Notes: a model not told the origin generated them from the letters alone. A stretch of DNA of 64,000 bases from Armatimonadota bacterium (GCA_030601885.1 JAUWAU010000013.1:62001-126000), one strand, 5' to 3'. Positions 29,344 through 38,470 are shown, counted from the first letter of the stretch. Translations and numbers: made by a program.

Positions 29344-29461
29344 GAGCAAGCACCTCTACTGAGGAGCATAGCAGAGCCGCTCTCGGCGCGTCAAGCTGCT
29401 GGGCGGTCCCGGAGAGGTGGGTGCCTGGAGAATGAGCCCAACGGAAGCCTGTACGCAAAGC

Positions 29462-30457
29462 TCACACGTACAGGAATGCCCCGCACGAGGCCTTCTTCGC
29501 CTCGGTGAGAGCTGACGCAGCGCAGTTGTACAGGGCGTCGGCCGAACGCGCACTCGGGTCGAGTCCGCTGACGCCCATCGTGAGTCCAATGGCCGGGAAC
29601 TTGCCTGAGCTTTGTTCGTTGGCTAAGCGACCGAGAAGGCGGTCGGCTGCGATCAAAGCATTGCGTGGATCCGTGTAGGGCATAATCACGCCGAGTCGGC
29701 TCTCCGGTGCGTGGAACACCTCGTCGGACCCCCGCAGGGTCGTGATGACGAGTTCGGCGACGGCCGTCAGTGTCTCAGGCGGGGATGCTTCAGGCCCATT
29801 GGAGTCGTCACCGCAGGAGACGCCGATGAGCATGAATGCCAGGTCGGAGCCGTGTGTCATGGCCTCAGTGATGTGCTCCGCCAGGGCATCATTGAGAGCG
29901 TCGGCGTCGCCGGCAGCCTGTCCGGCTCGGCGGCGTCCGCGTCTCCCAGCGGCGCAGGCATGCATGAGGCACGGCGCGGCACAATTCACCAGCGCGAACA
30001 GGTAGGGCCAGGATCGCTCCCGGACGGGCTTGGGCGCATCGCTGAAGCCCGAAAAGAGCACGGCCGTGTCCGGCATTCGTACGGCAAGGTCGATCCAGCC
30101 GGGCACACCGTGTGCCTCCTCGGCGGCCACTGAGGCAGAGCGTCGGTAGGTCCGCACAAAGCGCGGCGTGACCAGGTTACCGCCAAACCGCGGCTCCGTG
30201 CGGCCCACGGCATTCACAACGAGCTGCCTGGCTTCACTCTCGGACATCGAATTCTGCGCGCAGACGACGGCTCCATTGCCCCCTGTGCCGCTCCAGAGGG
30301 CGAGCCAAATGGGCGACGGGATAACATCGTTGAGTCGGTCGAATGTCCGGTGTAGGACCTGGTCGGCACTCTCGGCGGCAACTATCTCCGTTGTCACCTC
30401 AGCAAGCCGATCAACATCAATACGCGTGCTCTCCATCGTCAATTCGCAGACGCTCAT
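29462..30457 (-). CDS. Degenerate GGDEF-domain protein
   Basis: A start at 30457 (MSVCELTMES) has GAGGGAG 9 bases upstream; 331 residues, no clear membrane segment. The N-terminal half (LAEVTTEIVAAESADQVLHR, then SPIWLALWSG) resembles a GAF-like sensor. The C-terminal part follows the GGDEF fold: LRGSDEVFHAPESRLGVIMP, TDPRNALIAADRLLGRL, IGLTMGVSGLDPSARSADAL and ALTEAKKASCG. Where active cyclases have GGDEF it has PESRL, so it should not make c-di-GMP and may instead bind a ligand or partner. The two halves are linked by an Arg-rich segment (AAGRRGRRRAGQ). Confidence 0.6.
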   Translation of the reverse strand: MSVCELTMESTRIDVDRLAEVTTEIVAAESADQVLHRTFDRLNDVIPSPIWLALWSGTGGNGAVVCAQNSMSESEARQLVVNAVGRTEPRFGGNLVTPRFVRTYRRSASVAAEEAHGVPGWIDLAVRMPDTAVLFSGFSDAPKPVRERSWPYLFALVNCAAPCLMHACAAGRRGRRRAGQAAGDADALNDALAEHITEAMTHGSDLAFMLIGVSCGDDSNGPEASPPETLTAVAELVITTLRGSDEVFHAPESRLGVIMPYTDPRNALIAADRLLGRLANEQSSGKFPAIGLTMGVSGLDPSARSADALYNCAASALTEAKKASCGAFLYV

Positions 30458-30617
30458 TAACACGGGCTCCCTCACGGCCAATGAATGCACAGATTCGGCT
30501 CATCCGCGACCCCACAGCAAGGGGAGCGGCCTCGCCCCCCGGCAGGGAATCGCCAAGCGGCGAGCGAAATACGGCGATGATGCGCGTGCAACCTACTGCG
30601 GCGGAGTGTTTGCCGCA

Positions 30618-30848
30618 CTACGGGCGCGACGAGCCGCGCAAAGCCTCCTCGGTCAGGCCGGCGTGCTGCAGCAGTCGAGGCAAGACTTGCGTGGGGATGG
30701 GTCGCAGGGCCCTCGAGCAGAGAATGACGCGCTCCACCTTGCCATTGGGGCCCGTGCGCTCCCAGAGGTTGTGATCGCCGGTCCGAGTGCGTAGAAAGCC
30801 ACTCTTGCGCAATAGCATCTCAAACTGCCCGTAGCTATACGTGGACAT
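30618..30848 (-). CDS. HicA-like mRNA interferase toxin
   Basis: 76-residue basic protein with the HicA double-stranded-RNA-binding-like pattern: YGQFEMLLRKSGFLRTRTGD then HNLWERTGPNGKVERVI, followed by PTQVLPRLLQHAGLTEEAL. The His after Gly-Asp corresponds to the catalytic His of HicA toxins. The first 14 bases overlap the end of the HicB-like gene, typical of a toxin-antitoxin pair, although here the antitoxin gene comes first. Assignment is by pattern; the protein is somewhat longer than the 60-residue HicA core. Confidence 0.7.
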   Translation of the reverse strand: MSTYSYGQFEMLLRKSGFLRTRTGDHNLWERTGPNGKVERVILCSRALRPIPTQVLPRLLQHAGLTEEALRGSSRP

Positions 30849-31137
30849 TGATGAGTGCCTTCAACTCCTCATCACCCCGAGAGGCTACAGCCTCGGCATA
30901 CGGCACGTACGCGTACAGATCGCTCGTGGCCGATCGAGCGTTGGCCAGGGCGTACTCGGTGGCCAGACGCATGGCACTGAGCAGGGCCTCTGTTGCCTTC
31001 TCCGCCGTTGGAGCGGAGGTGGCCACGGCCAACTCATCGCACCACGCCGCGTACGTGGCTGTTGTGGGGTCGTACTCAATGGTGGGTGATAGCTTGAGCT
31101 GCGGCTGCGTCTTCGTGGATTGCATCGATACGCGCAT
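30835..31137 (-). CDS. HicB-like antitoxin
   Basis: About 100 residues with the partially degraded RNase H-like HicB core: LSPTIEYDPTTATYAAWCDE, then TSAPTAEKATEALLSAMRLA. HicB antitoxins neutralise HicA and often bind their own promoter; no separate DNA-binding domain is evident here. The start is uncertain: ATG at 31137 or ATG at 31125, neither with a strong ribosome site. Its end overlaps the toxin start by 14 bases. Confidence 0.65.
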   Translation of the reverse strand: MRVSMQSTKTQPQLKLSPTIEYDPTTATYAAWCDELAVATSAPTAEKATEALLSAMRLATEYALANARSATSDLYAYVPYAEAVASRGDEELKALINVHV

Positions 31138-31314
31138 CCCCAATGCAACTGGAATGTCCTGCCTCAGGATATGGGTGTCGGCTCTACCGCACAGTCGAAA
31201 CTTCTATACCATGATTCTCCGCGCACGTACGCGGCGTTGTGCCGACGAGAGCCGCTACACCCCCGTTGTTGCCGTACATTTTACAAATCTATTACGTTCC
31301 TGGGAGGGAGACGG

Positions 31315-32376
31315 ATGAACCAGCTTGGCGTGGCTGTAGTCGGGCTGCACCACCTGCATGCCACCGGGTGGATCCAAAACGTGGAGGACGTGTCTGATAC
31401 GCGGCTTGTCGCTCTCACGGAGAGCGATACGGACCTGCTTCGCAGCGTTGGCGAATCATGCTCCGGCGCCCACCTCGACATGCGGTGGCGCGACACCATA
31501 GAGCGTCCCGAGGTGCACTTGGTCATCATTCTGCTGCCACACAACGAAATGCCCGAGGCGGCGGTCGCCGCGGCCGACGCCGGCAAACACCTTATTGTCG
31601 AGAAGCCCGGTGCGGTAGACGCGGCTGCCTTCGACCCAGTCCTGGAGGCCATCGGCCGCACACATGTGAAGATGACGGCACCGTATCTGTGGCGCTACGA
31701 CCCGGTCGTTCTGCAGACGATGGAATTGATGGCCGATGGCAGGCTCGGTCAACCACTGTACGGCACGGGGCGATTCAACGCAGGAGGCCCGGAGCGCTAT
31801 CGGGAGCTGGCGCCCTGGATGCTCAAGCACGCCACGAGCGGCGGCGGACCACTGCGCAACCTCGGGGTCCACTTCATCGACGTGCTCTGCCTGCTCTTTG
31901 GCGTCGAGCCCACTCACGTGTACTGCCAGCTCTCGCGGGCTGTGCATCAGCTAGAAATCGAGGATCACGCCAGAGTGCTCATCGAATTCGCCGACAACAA
32001 ACAGGGGCTGATCGAAACCTCATATGTGATGCCCAGCTCTTATCCGCCGACGGGATACGACTCCGCTCTGAGCGTGAAATACACCGACGGGTACATTTCG
32101 TGGTGTCAGCGAGATAATATGATGGTGGTGTGCACCGCTGATGGTAGGTGCGAGCAAACGCCGATGGATCGTACGGCTGGCGGCTGGACGGACGCGAGGG
32201 GATATGGGGGGAAGAACGGCGTTGACTTCCTTGCCGACTTCGCCGAGGCCATTCGGAACGACACGGCTCCGCGCATCACGGCCGAGGACGCAGCGCGCAT
32301 GCTTCGAGTGGTCGATGCGGCTCATGTCTCGGCCGTCAGCAAGAGGCTGGAGCCCATCGTGCCACCTCCCAGCTAG
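31315..32376 (+). CDS. Gfo/Idh/MocA-family oxidoreductase
   Basis: NAD(P)-dependent dehydrogenase of sugars or related polyols; the exact substrate is not evident. The ATG at 31315 has GGGAGG 7 bases upstream; 353 residues. The N-terminal Rossmann fold is seen as VAVVGLHHLHATGW (GLHHLH replaces the usual GxGxxG-like loop), then the signature HLIVEKPGAVDAAAF with the EKP motif near residue 95. The C-terminal substrate domain has GGGPLRNLGVHFIDVLCLLFG, in which the conserved catalytic His is kept. The altered dinucleotide loop is a mild oddity. It stands alone on the plus strand. Confidence 0.85.
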   Translation: MNQLGVAVVGLHHLHATGWIQNVEDVSDTRLVALTESDTDLLRSVGESCSGAHLDMRWRDTIERPEVHLVIILLPHNEMPEAAVAAADAGKHLIVEKPGAVDAAAFDPVLEAIGRTHVKMTAPYLWRYDPVVLQTMELMADGRLGQPLYGTGRFNAGGPERYRELAPWMLKHATSGGGPLRNLGVHFIDVLCLLFGVEPTHVYCQLSRAVHQLEIEDHARVLIEFADNKQGLIETSYVMPSSYPPTGYDSALSVKYTDGYISWCQRDNMMVVCTADGRCEQTPMDRTAGGWTDARGYGGKNGVDFLADFAEAIRNDTAPRITAEDAARMLRVVDAAHVSAVSKRLEPIVPPPS

Positions 32377-32684
32377 CCCGTGCGGGCCGGTCCCTGAGGA
32401 TCGTGCCCGTCCGCGTCGGGACTGTCTGCCCTCGCGCGTCGGTGGCAAGTGCGGCACTCGATAGTGTGGAACGTCGAATCGTCCCAGCGAGCAAACACGT
32501 GTTCAATCTCTGTGGAGCCACAATACGGACAGGCGGTCTCTTTGTGCTTGGGCCGCTCCGAGGTCAGCGAGGGGAAGAGCTTGGCGACGAACCCGGGCGC
32601 GATCTTGTCAAGCACGAAGAATATGAGCAAACCGAGAAATACAATGCTCAGTATCTGACCCAGGAGCATCACTAGCTCAAACAC
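32373..32684 (-). CDS. Small membrane protein with C-terminal zinc ribbon
   Basis: About 103 residues. A single membrane segment at the N terminus (LVMLLGQILSIVFLGLLIFFVL) is followed by a cytoplasmic or periplasmic zinc ribbon with CPYCGS and, 26 residues on, CRTCHR. The start is taken at a GTG (32684) behind GGGGG; a GTG three codons earlier is possible. It is convergent with the oxidoreductase, overlapping its last four bases. Function unknown. Confidence 0.6.
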   Translation of the reverse strand: MFELVMLLGQILSIVFLGLLIFFVLDKIAPGFVAKLFPSLTSERPKHKETACPYCGSTEIEHVFARWDDSTFHTIECRTCHRRARADSPDADGHDPQGPARTG

Positions 32685-32831
32685 CGCTATCACCCCCAGA
32701 TAGCATTATTCGCCACTCTCGCCGTGCATCCTGCCTGCGAGGCCGTCAATGTGACGGCAAACACGGGTGGGCTGCGCTAAATAGCGGTACACTGAGCATG
32801 AAAGGGGAGCCTGGCGTCGCGGCGAGTCTCG

Positions 32832-32861
32832 CTTGACAGCCGAAATTGCTTTCGACTATAA
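32832..32861 (+). promoter_or_regulatory. Perfect-consensus housekeeping promoter
   Basis: TTGACA at 32832-32837 and TATAAT at 32856-32861, separated by 18 bases. It points at the S1-domain gene, whose start codon is 82 bases beyond the -10 box. The spacer is one base longer than optimal. Confidence 0.85.
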
Positions 32862-32942
32862 TCCGACCAAAGGTGAAGCGCCGGCCGAAAGGTGCGTCGC
32901 AGCAGTATTTTGCGCCTGCGCGATGTGAGGTTGATCGATGTA

Positions 32943-33341
32943 ATGCCGCTGGAAGTTCGGAGCATTGTAGACGGCAACGTTACGAAACTAACCCACTATG
33001 GAATTTTCGTCAGCCTACCCGAAGGCGAGTCGGGACTGGTCCACATTTCCGAGATCGCCGATGCGTTCGTGCGAGATGTCGCCGACTACTTTCAGGTGGG
33101 CGACCCAGTAAAGGTCAAAGTCCTCAACATCGACGACCGAGGCCGCTATGAGCTGTCGGCGAAGCAAGCCGAGCCGCGACAGCCAATCAACCCGGACGCG
33201 CCGACGACGCCGCGTCGTGCGGTGAGATCGAGCCCGCAATTCGAAGACCGTCTGTCCTCGTTCATGAAGCGTAGCGACAGGCGCATCAGCGAATTGAAGC
33301 GAAATCGGGACGCGCGTCGGCGCGGCAGGCGACGCAGATAG
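32943..33341 (+). CDS. S1 RNA-binding-domain protein
   Basis: Single S1 domain (about residues 3-72: VRSIVDGNVTKLTHYGIFVS, GLVHISEIADAFV, GDPVKVKVLNIDDRGRYELS) followed by a basic, Arg-rich tail ending in RRRGRRRR. This is the layout of the general stress protein 13 / YugI group and of small ribosome-associated S1 proteins. The ATG at 32943 gives 132 residues; GAGG lies rather far upstream (about 12 bases). The consensus promoter before it predicts high constitutive expression. An RNA or ribosome-binding role is expected from the family. Confidence 0.85.
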   Translation: MPLEVRSIVDGNVTKLTHYGIFVSLPEGESGLVHISEIADAFVRDVADYFQVGDPVKVKVLNIDDRGRYELSAKQAEPRQPINPDAPTTPRRAVRSSPQFEDRLSSFMKRSDRRISELKRNRDARRRGRRRR

Positions 33342-33480
33342 CGTCCGCGCTGCGCGGAACGTGGCGGGCAAACTCTCTCGCGGTCCCGCTGAGCGCCGGG
33401 GCAGGCTCCCCCAAGCTGGCTGTGCCATGTGGTTCTTATGCTAACGTAATAGAGCGCGCCAGCGAAGGGGGCGAATCGGG

Positions 33481-35481
33481 ATGCTAAGGTATAAAGCGCC
33501 GCGTTGGCGATGTCCACTTCTTGCCATTTGGGCAGTTGCGGCAACGTTCATTTGGCTGTGCGTCGCGCTGCCTGGAGGGATCGAACGCCTTGGCGGAGCA
33601 GCGCCGGCGGCGGCGAAGCCGTACGTTCGGCGCTCCACCCCATCAAAACCCCAGCCGGGCCCGGGCGCGTCACCAAAGCAGCCTGACCGATCGCAGCCCA
33701 GTCGCAAGGCGGCGCCGTCCAGGGAATCATCGGATACTCCCAAGAGCTCAAAAGGCCGAGACGTGCAGAAGCCGTCGGCGCCGCCCGCCAAACCGGAGCC
33801 CAAGGCCAAGAGTGCAAGGCCGGAGAGCAAATCGAGCGGCCGTTCCGGCTCAGGATGGGTGCGGCGTTCCCAACCGCGTCAGCCAACCAAACCGCCAGCC
33901 AGTGCACGACCGTCGCCACCGCCCGCGAAACACCCGCAGCAGACGCCACCGCCCAGCGCGAAGTCGCCGCCGTCAGCGCCAAAGCAAAAGGAACCACCGG
34001 CGCCGCCGACGCCGTCGAAGCGCCCTCGTGTTGTGGCTCCGAAGGAGCCGGAGCGACAGCCTTCGAAGCCTCCGACCAGCTCGCAGATACAGTCCCAACC
34101 ACCGTCTTCTGACTCCACTGGCGATGCTCGAGGCGGATGGAGCAGGCGCTCGCGGCCGGCGAAGAGCGGCGAGACCGGAGAAACAGCATCCGAGCAGGAG
34201 CGGCCGCCTCAACCTGCGACACGGCCGTCCAAACCGGAGCGGCCGGGCGCAACGCTGCCAGGCAAGTCGGGCAGTGCGGGGATGCTGCGGCCAGTGGCGC
34301 CCGCAGGCGACTCCGGGTGGCGCCGTCGCAGCGGGCCCCCGACCGCACGATCGCCCAGCGACGCCCCTGTGAGCCAATCGCAGCCGGAGCAGCCGTCCGG
34401 GAGCAGCGGCGGCGAGGAGCAGGCATCGATCCCGCCGGGAATGTGGAGTCGCATTGACCACGACGGCGAGCGCGTGGTGGTGGAGTGGGAACAGGATGCT
34501 CCTGCGTCGGGCTCGATGAACGAGGGCGAGGCACCGGCAGCCGAGACGCAGGAGTCCGCAGCGGCGGCATCGACAGGCACCAGCTTGGGATCGCCGTGGT
34601 ATCGTCGCTCGGGGAGTGCCCTTGGCTTCCACCAAAACATCATCGCGGCCAGGCCAGCTCTACCCGCGGGGGACGAGGAGCAGTCCTCAAGCGAGAAATG
34701 GGTGCACCACGGCGATGCGCCCACCAAGCCCGACATCGACCGGGGCAAATGGGTGCGCAAGAGCTGGCCGTCGGACTCGGGCGAGCAACCGCCCGACGTC
34801 GGCGACGAGCCGGGGGACGATGGTGACACACCCAAGAAGAAGCCATGGCGCAAGCGACGACGCGATGACCACCAACGGCATCGCCATTACGACCACTATT
34901 ACTACGACGACTACTACACGTGGTATTCACCAGGCTACGGATATTACGACTGGTGGTACTATGGCACCCCAGTGTACTACGACCACTACTACTCTGGCCC
35001 CGACTACTACGACACCTACTACTACACGCAACAATACGATGGATGGTCACCCGGGTATTCGCAGAGCTACAGATACGAAATCGACTATCCGTACTACCCG
35101 CCCAACACGCCACCGGCATTGGGGGAGGCGCTGCGGGATATCGCCCTCTCGTGGCTGGTTGAAGACATAAGTCTGGCAAGCAGTCACATGTCCGAGAGGA
35201 TGTCTATCGAGGCACGCGATGAGCGCACCGGATATGAGCGCCTCTTCAGTGCCGAGGAGCTCACGGACCTGATCGTAGTGGCCTTTGAGAATGTCGAGAC
35301 GGAGCAGTTCCGCTTCACTGACGTGGAAATGCAGGGAGACGACCAGGCATGGGCCGAGGCACTGCACGTGTACGTAGACGAGAACGGTCGCAGGCACACA
35401 GCCTACATTCACTACCATCTGCTTGAGAGTTATGGGGAGTGGTACGTAGACGCCATCGTCGTGAAGAAGGACACGGCGTAG
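33481..35481 (+). CDS. Exported Pro-rich protein with W-x-R-R-S repeats and a Tyr-rich block
   Basis: Unrecognised 666-residue protein. Residues 11-31 form a signal or anchor segment (CPLLAIWAVAATFIWLCVAL). About 400 residues of Pro/Ser/Lys-rich low-complexity sequence follow, punctuated by the motif [WY]-x-R-[RK]-S at residues 48-52, 126-130, 220-224, 280-284, 373-377 and 424-428. Residues 470-540 are extraordinarily Tyr-rich (about 28 of 71) with Asp, His and Gly. A compact C-terminal domain of about 120 residues (LGEALRDIALSWLVEDISLA to ESYGEWYVDAIVVKK) looks NTF2-like by its helix-then-strand pattern. Likely an envelope or surface protein; the repeats could be binding, processing or cross-linking sites. 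GAAGGGGG lies upstream of the ATG. Confidence 0.75.
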   Translation: MLRYKAPRWRCPLLAIWAVAATFIWLCVALPGGIERLGGAAPAAAKPYVRRSTPSKPQPGPGASPKQPDRSQPSRKAAPSRESSDTPKSSKGRDVQKPSAPPAKPEPKAKSARPESKSSGRSGSGWVRRSQPRQPTKPPASARPSPPPAKHPQQTPPPSAKSPPSAPKQKEPPAPPTPSKRPRVVAPKEPERQPSKPPTSSQIQSQPPSSDSTGDARGGWSRRSRPAKSGETGETASEQERPPQPATRPSKPERPGATLPGKSGSAGMLRPVAPAGDSGWRRRSGPPTARSPSDAPVSQSQPEQPSGSSGGEEQASIPPGMWSRIDHDGERVVVEWEQDAPASGSMNEGEAPAAETQESAAAASTGTSLGSPWYRRSGSALGFHQNIIAARPALPAGDEEQSSSEKWVHHGDAPTKPDIDRGKWVRKSWPSDSGEQPPDVGDEPGDDGDTPKKKPWRKRRRDDHQRHRHYDHYYYDDYYTWYSPGYGYYDWWYYGTPVYYDHYYSGPDYYDTYYYTQQYDGWSPGYSQSYRYEIDYPYYPPNTPPALGEALRDIALSWLVEDISLASSHMSERMSIEARDERTGYERLFSAEELTDLIVVAFENVETEQFRFTDVEMQGDDQAWAEALHVYVDENGRRHTAYIHYHLLESYGEWYVDAIVVKKDTA

Positions 35482-35601
35482 TGCGGGGGGCACACTCTGC
35501 AGTTGCGGGGCAGAAAGGGTATGCGACTCTATAGGCGAGGCAAGACGCCGCACATGACGGCTCTTGGATCCTTGGACCGCTGCAGGAGGCTAGTGTAGTC
35601 T

Positions 35602-37299
35602 ATGGACGATGTGGCGCGCCTTCGTAACGAGCTAGACCGGCTTCGCATAGTCGTAGACGACCTACAGCGCAAGCGACGCTTGCTTGAGAGCGAGTTGGCG
35701 GCGGCGCGGTCTGTGCAGGAGGTTCCACGGGCCATCATAAGTCGGCCTGACCTGCAGCAGACCTTGTCGCGTCTCGTCAAGAAGGTCGCCATGATCGTGC
35801 AGGCAGAGAAGTGCGTTATCATGCTCTTCGACCCGGAGAGCGGCGAGCTGCGCGTGCTGCCGCCTGCGCTCGGATTGACGGCGGATCAAGCAGAGAACTT
35901 CCGCGTCAAGGCCACGGAGGGGGTCACCGGGGAGGCGTTCCGCACGGGTCAGCCTATCGTGTTCAACGATGCCGTGCGGGACGCGCGCACGATTAAGGAC
36001 TTCGTGGCGTACCTGAGTGTCAGGAACGGGATCACTGTTGCACTCGTCACCAGGAGGCGCGATGAGGAGGAGCGCGTGGTTGATGAGCGGTGCATTGGCG
36101 TCATGCACGTCTTCAACAAGCGCCTCGGCGGCGAGTTCAACGACGATGACCAGCGGCTGCTGCAGATGCTTTCCGAGCAGGCGGCCGCCGTTATCGCGAA
36201 CGCTCAGTTGTACATCAAGATAGCGGAGGAGAGGAAGCAGCTTGAGGACACGCTGCAGAGCATCCAGTCCGGAGTCCTTGTCGTTAACCGGAGCGGCAAG
36301 GTGGCGCTGATCAACGCGGCGGCGCGCCAGATCTTGGGTGTGGAGAGCGAGGACGGCGTGAACAAGCCGGTTCGGGAGTTGATAGATAACGACGACATCG
36401 TAAAGCTCGTCACGGAGTCCTTGGATCAGGATCAAGAACTGGCGCGAGAGGTCACAGTCGGCGCGGCCAGCGACCGTGTGTACCAGGCCCAGACGAGCAT
36501 CATGAAAGGCGAGAACGACGAGACGCACAACGTGGTCGCCATCTTCAACGATATCACGGAGATCCGAAACGTTGAGCGAATGAAGACGGCGTTTGTCTCG
36601 ACCGTCTCGCATGAGCTGCGCACTCCGCTGGCCTCGATTAAGGGATTCGTCTCAACGCTGCTCGCCGACGAAGACGAGGATTACGACACTGACACGCGGC
36701 GAGAATTCTACACCATCATTGACCAGGAGTGCGATCGGCTCAGCAGGCTCGTGCAGGATCTGCTAAACATCGCGCGCATAGAGGAAGGGCGGGGTCTGGA
36801 GCTGCACTGGGGGACCGTGGACGTTCCCGACCTGTGCGAGAAAGTCATCGCGGTGCACAAAGCGTATACGACCAGACACGAATTCAGCACGGACTTCCCC
36901 AGCGACTTCCCCACGATAGTGGCCGACGTTGACCGCGTGCACCAGATCATGGAGAACCTGGTGAGCAACGCCGTCAAGTACTCGCCCGACGGCGGATCCG
37001 TCGAGGTCAAAGGAACGGTGGAGAGCGATACGGCGATACGCATTGACGTCTCCGATGAGGGCGTGGGGATTCGCGAGGACAAGCGCGAGCTGATTTTCGA
37101 GCGATTCAACCGCGGAGATGATGATCCGCAAGGGCGGGTCGTGGCCGGAACGGGGATCGGGCTCTACTTGGTGAAGCATCTGGCCGAAGCGCACGGCGGC
37201 GACGTTTGGCTCCAGAAGACCAAGGAAGGCCAGGGATCTACGTTCACGGTCCGTCTGCCCACAATCCCGCCGGATGAACTGATGGAACAAACAGGTTGA
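35602..37299 (+). CDS. Cytoplasmic GAF-PAS sensor histidine kinase
   Basis: Signal-sensing autokinase without membrane segments. Order: short coiled coil (1-38), GAF domain (about 50-205), coiled linker, PAS domain (about 218-320), HisKA with the H-box FVSTVSHELRTPLASI (phosphorylated His337), and a C-terminal ATPase with N-box ENLVSNAVKYSP, G1 DEGVGI, and G2 GTGIGLYLVK. All kinase motifs are intact in 565 residues. AGGAGG lies 12 bases before the ATG, a rather wide spacing. No response-regulator gene is adjacent, so its partner is elsewhere. A terminator follows at 37349. Confidence 0.93.
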   Translation: MDDVARLRNELDRLRIVVDDLQRKRRLLESELAAARSVQEVPRAIISRPDLQQTLSRLVKKVAMIVQAEKCVIMLFDPESGELRVLPPALGLTADQAENFRVKATEGVTGEAFRTGQPIVFNDAVRDARTIKDFVAYLSVRNGITVALVTRRRDEEERVVDERCIGVMHVFNKRLGGEFNDDDQRLLQMLSEQAAAVIANAQLYIKIAEERKQLEDTLQSIQSGVLVVNRSGKVALINAAARQILGVESEDGVNKPVRELIDNDDIVKLVTESLDQDQELAREVTVGAASDRVYQAQTSIMKGENDETHNVVAIFNDITEIRNVERMKTAFVSTVSHELRTPLASIKGFVSTLLADEDEDYDTDTRREFYTIIDQECDRLSRLVQDLLNIARIEEGRGLELHWGTVDVPDLCEKVIAVHKAYTTRHEFSTDFPSDFPTIVADVDRVHQIMENLVSNAVKYSPDGGSVEVKGTVESDTAIRIDVSDEGVGIREDKRELIFERFNRGDDDPQGRVVAGTGIGLYLVKHLAEAHGGDVWLQKTKEGQGSTFTVRLPTIPPDELMEQTG

Positions 37300-37348
37300 C
37301 GGCCGGCCTGGCGACGTTGATCCTGCATTGCCATCGAAAACTGGCAGT

Positions 37349-37371
37349 GGCCCCCTGGGAAGGGGGCCTTT
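37349..37371 (+). terminator. Terminator after the histidine kinase gene
   Basis: GGCCCCCT pairs with AGGGGGCC around GGGA, then TTT. The stem is strong but the T-run is short. It starts 49 bases after the kinase stop codon and 57 bases before the rpiB start. Confidence 0.65.
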
Positions 37372-37428
37372 GTGTGACGAGACGCTATCACCGTGCTGGT
37401 GGCGATGACCACGAGCGGAGGCGGAACA

Positions 37429-37947
37429 GTGACCGTGCCGGAACAAGAGGCTGCTGACGACTGCGGGAAAGCGTGCCGCCTCCTGCGCGTCTGCGTCGGA
37501 TCGGATCACGCCGGTTTTGAATTGAAGCAGGAGCTGCTCGCCTTCATCGAGGAGCTCGGTCACGAGTGTACTGACTTGGGCTCTGAAGATGACTCCCCGT
37601 GCGACTACCCGGACATTGCTCATTCGGGAGCGCGGGCCGTCGCAGAGGCAGAGGCGGATCGGGCCGTCCTCATCTGCGCCACGGGCGCCGGCATGTGCAT
37701 CGCTGCCAACAAAGTCGCGGGAGCATATGCGGCCCATTGCGACGACACCTATACGGCCCGCATGACACGACTGCACAACGATGCCAACGTCCTCACGCTC
37801 GGCGGGCGCGTAGTAGGAGTGGGGCTGGCAAAGGAGATAGTGCGGACGTGGCTGGAGACGGAGTACAGCGGGGAACCACGACACCAGCGCCGCATTGCCA
37901 AAGTAAAGCAGATCGAAGGTGGCCACGCTCATCGCAGTGACCGATGA
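37429..37947 (+). CDS. rpiB: Ribose 5-phosphate isomerase B
   Basis: Interconverts ribose 5-phosphate and ribulose 5-phosphate (some homologues act on galactose or allose phosphates). The GTG at 37429 has GGAGG 7 bases upstream and gives 172 residues; about 20 non-conserved residues precede the core [14 protein letters not shown]. The RpiB signatures [50 protein letters not shown] are intact. In the third, the active-site Cys is the one in ATGAGMC-type loops of the family. Its end overlaps the dCMP deaminase gene by 29 bases, indicating coupling. Confidence 0.94.
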   Translation: MTVPEQEAADDCGKACRLLRVCVGSDHAGFELKQELLAFIEELGHECTDLGSEDDSPCDYPDIAHSGARAVAEAEADRAVLICATGAGMCIAANKVAGAYAAHCDDTYTARMTRLHNDANVLTLGGRVVGVGLAKEIVRTWLETEYSGEPRHQRRIAKVKQIEGGHAHRSDR

Positions 37948-38470
37948 CAGCCAGAGACGAGCCGCACTAAGCGCCGCTGATCCGGCACCGGGCGGGGAGC
38001 CGCAAGAGCGTCCCTCGTGGGATGACTATTTCATGCAGATTGCCCGTGTGGTGGCCTCGCGCTCTACGTGTCTGCGACGCCATGTAGGAGCCATTCTGGT
38101 CAAGGACCGGCACATCCTCGCAACGGGCTACAACGGGCCGCCCAGGGGAGCGGCGCACTGCCGTGAGCTCGGGGGCTGCTATCGGGAGCGTCTCGGCATA
38201 CCCAGCGGGGAGCGCATGGAGTTGAGCCGGTGCCTTCATGCGGAGCAGAACGCCATAATTCAGGCGGCAATCCACGGCGTGAAGCTCGAGCCGCCGGTGG
38301 CATGTTACACCACCACGCAGCCATGCATCACGTGTGCCAAGATGCTGGTGAACGTCGGTGTGCAGCGCATCGTCTTCGAGGGGCACTATCCTGACCAATT
38401 GGCCCTTGAGATGCTGCACGAGGCGGGCGTCGAGCTCGAGCGCTACCGCCAAGGCAATAGGGAACAATGA
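37919..38470 (+). CDS. comEB: dCMP deaminase (ComEB-type)
   Basis: Zinc enzyme converting dCMP to dUMP, a source of thymidylate precursor. The deaminase motif is complete: [10 protein letters not shown] (zinc His and proton-shuttling Glu) and [12 protein letters not shown] (zinc Cys pair). The extra Cys/His of dCMP deaminases ([20 protein letters not shown] between about 73 and 92) is also present. The core starts near [17 protein letters not shown], so the first 30 residues are extra, and the GTG at 37919 is not certain. The gene overlaps rpiB in front and the glycosyl-phosphate transferase (ATGA) behind. Confidence 0.92.
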   Translation: MATLIAVTDDSQRRAALSAADPAPGGEPQERPSWDDYFMQIARVVASRSTCLRRHVGAILVKDRHILATGYNGPPRGAAHCRELGGCYRERLGIPSGERMELSRCLHAEQNAIIQAAIHGVKLEPPVACYTTTQPCITCAKMLVNVGVQRIVFEGHYPDQLALEMLHEAGVELERYRQGNREQ

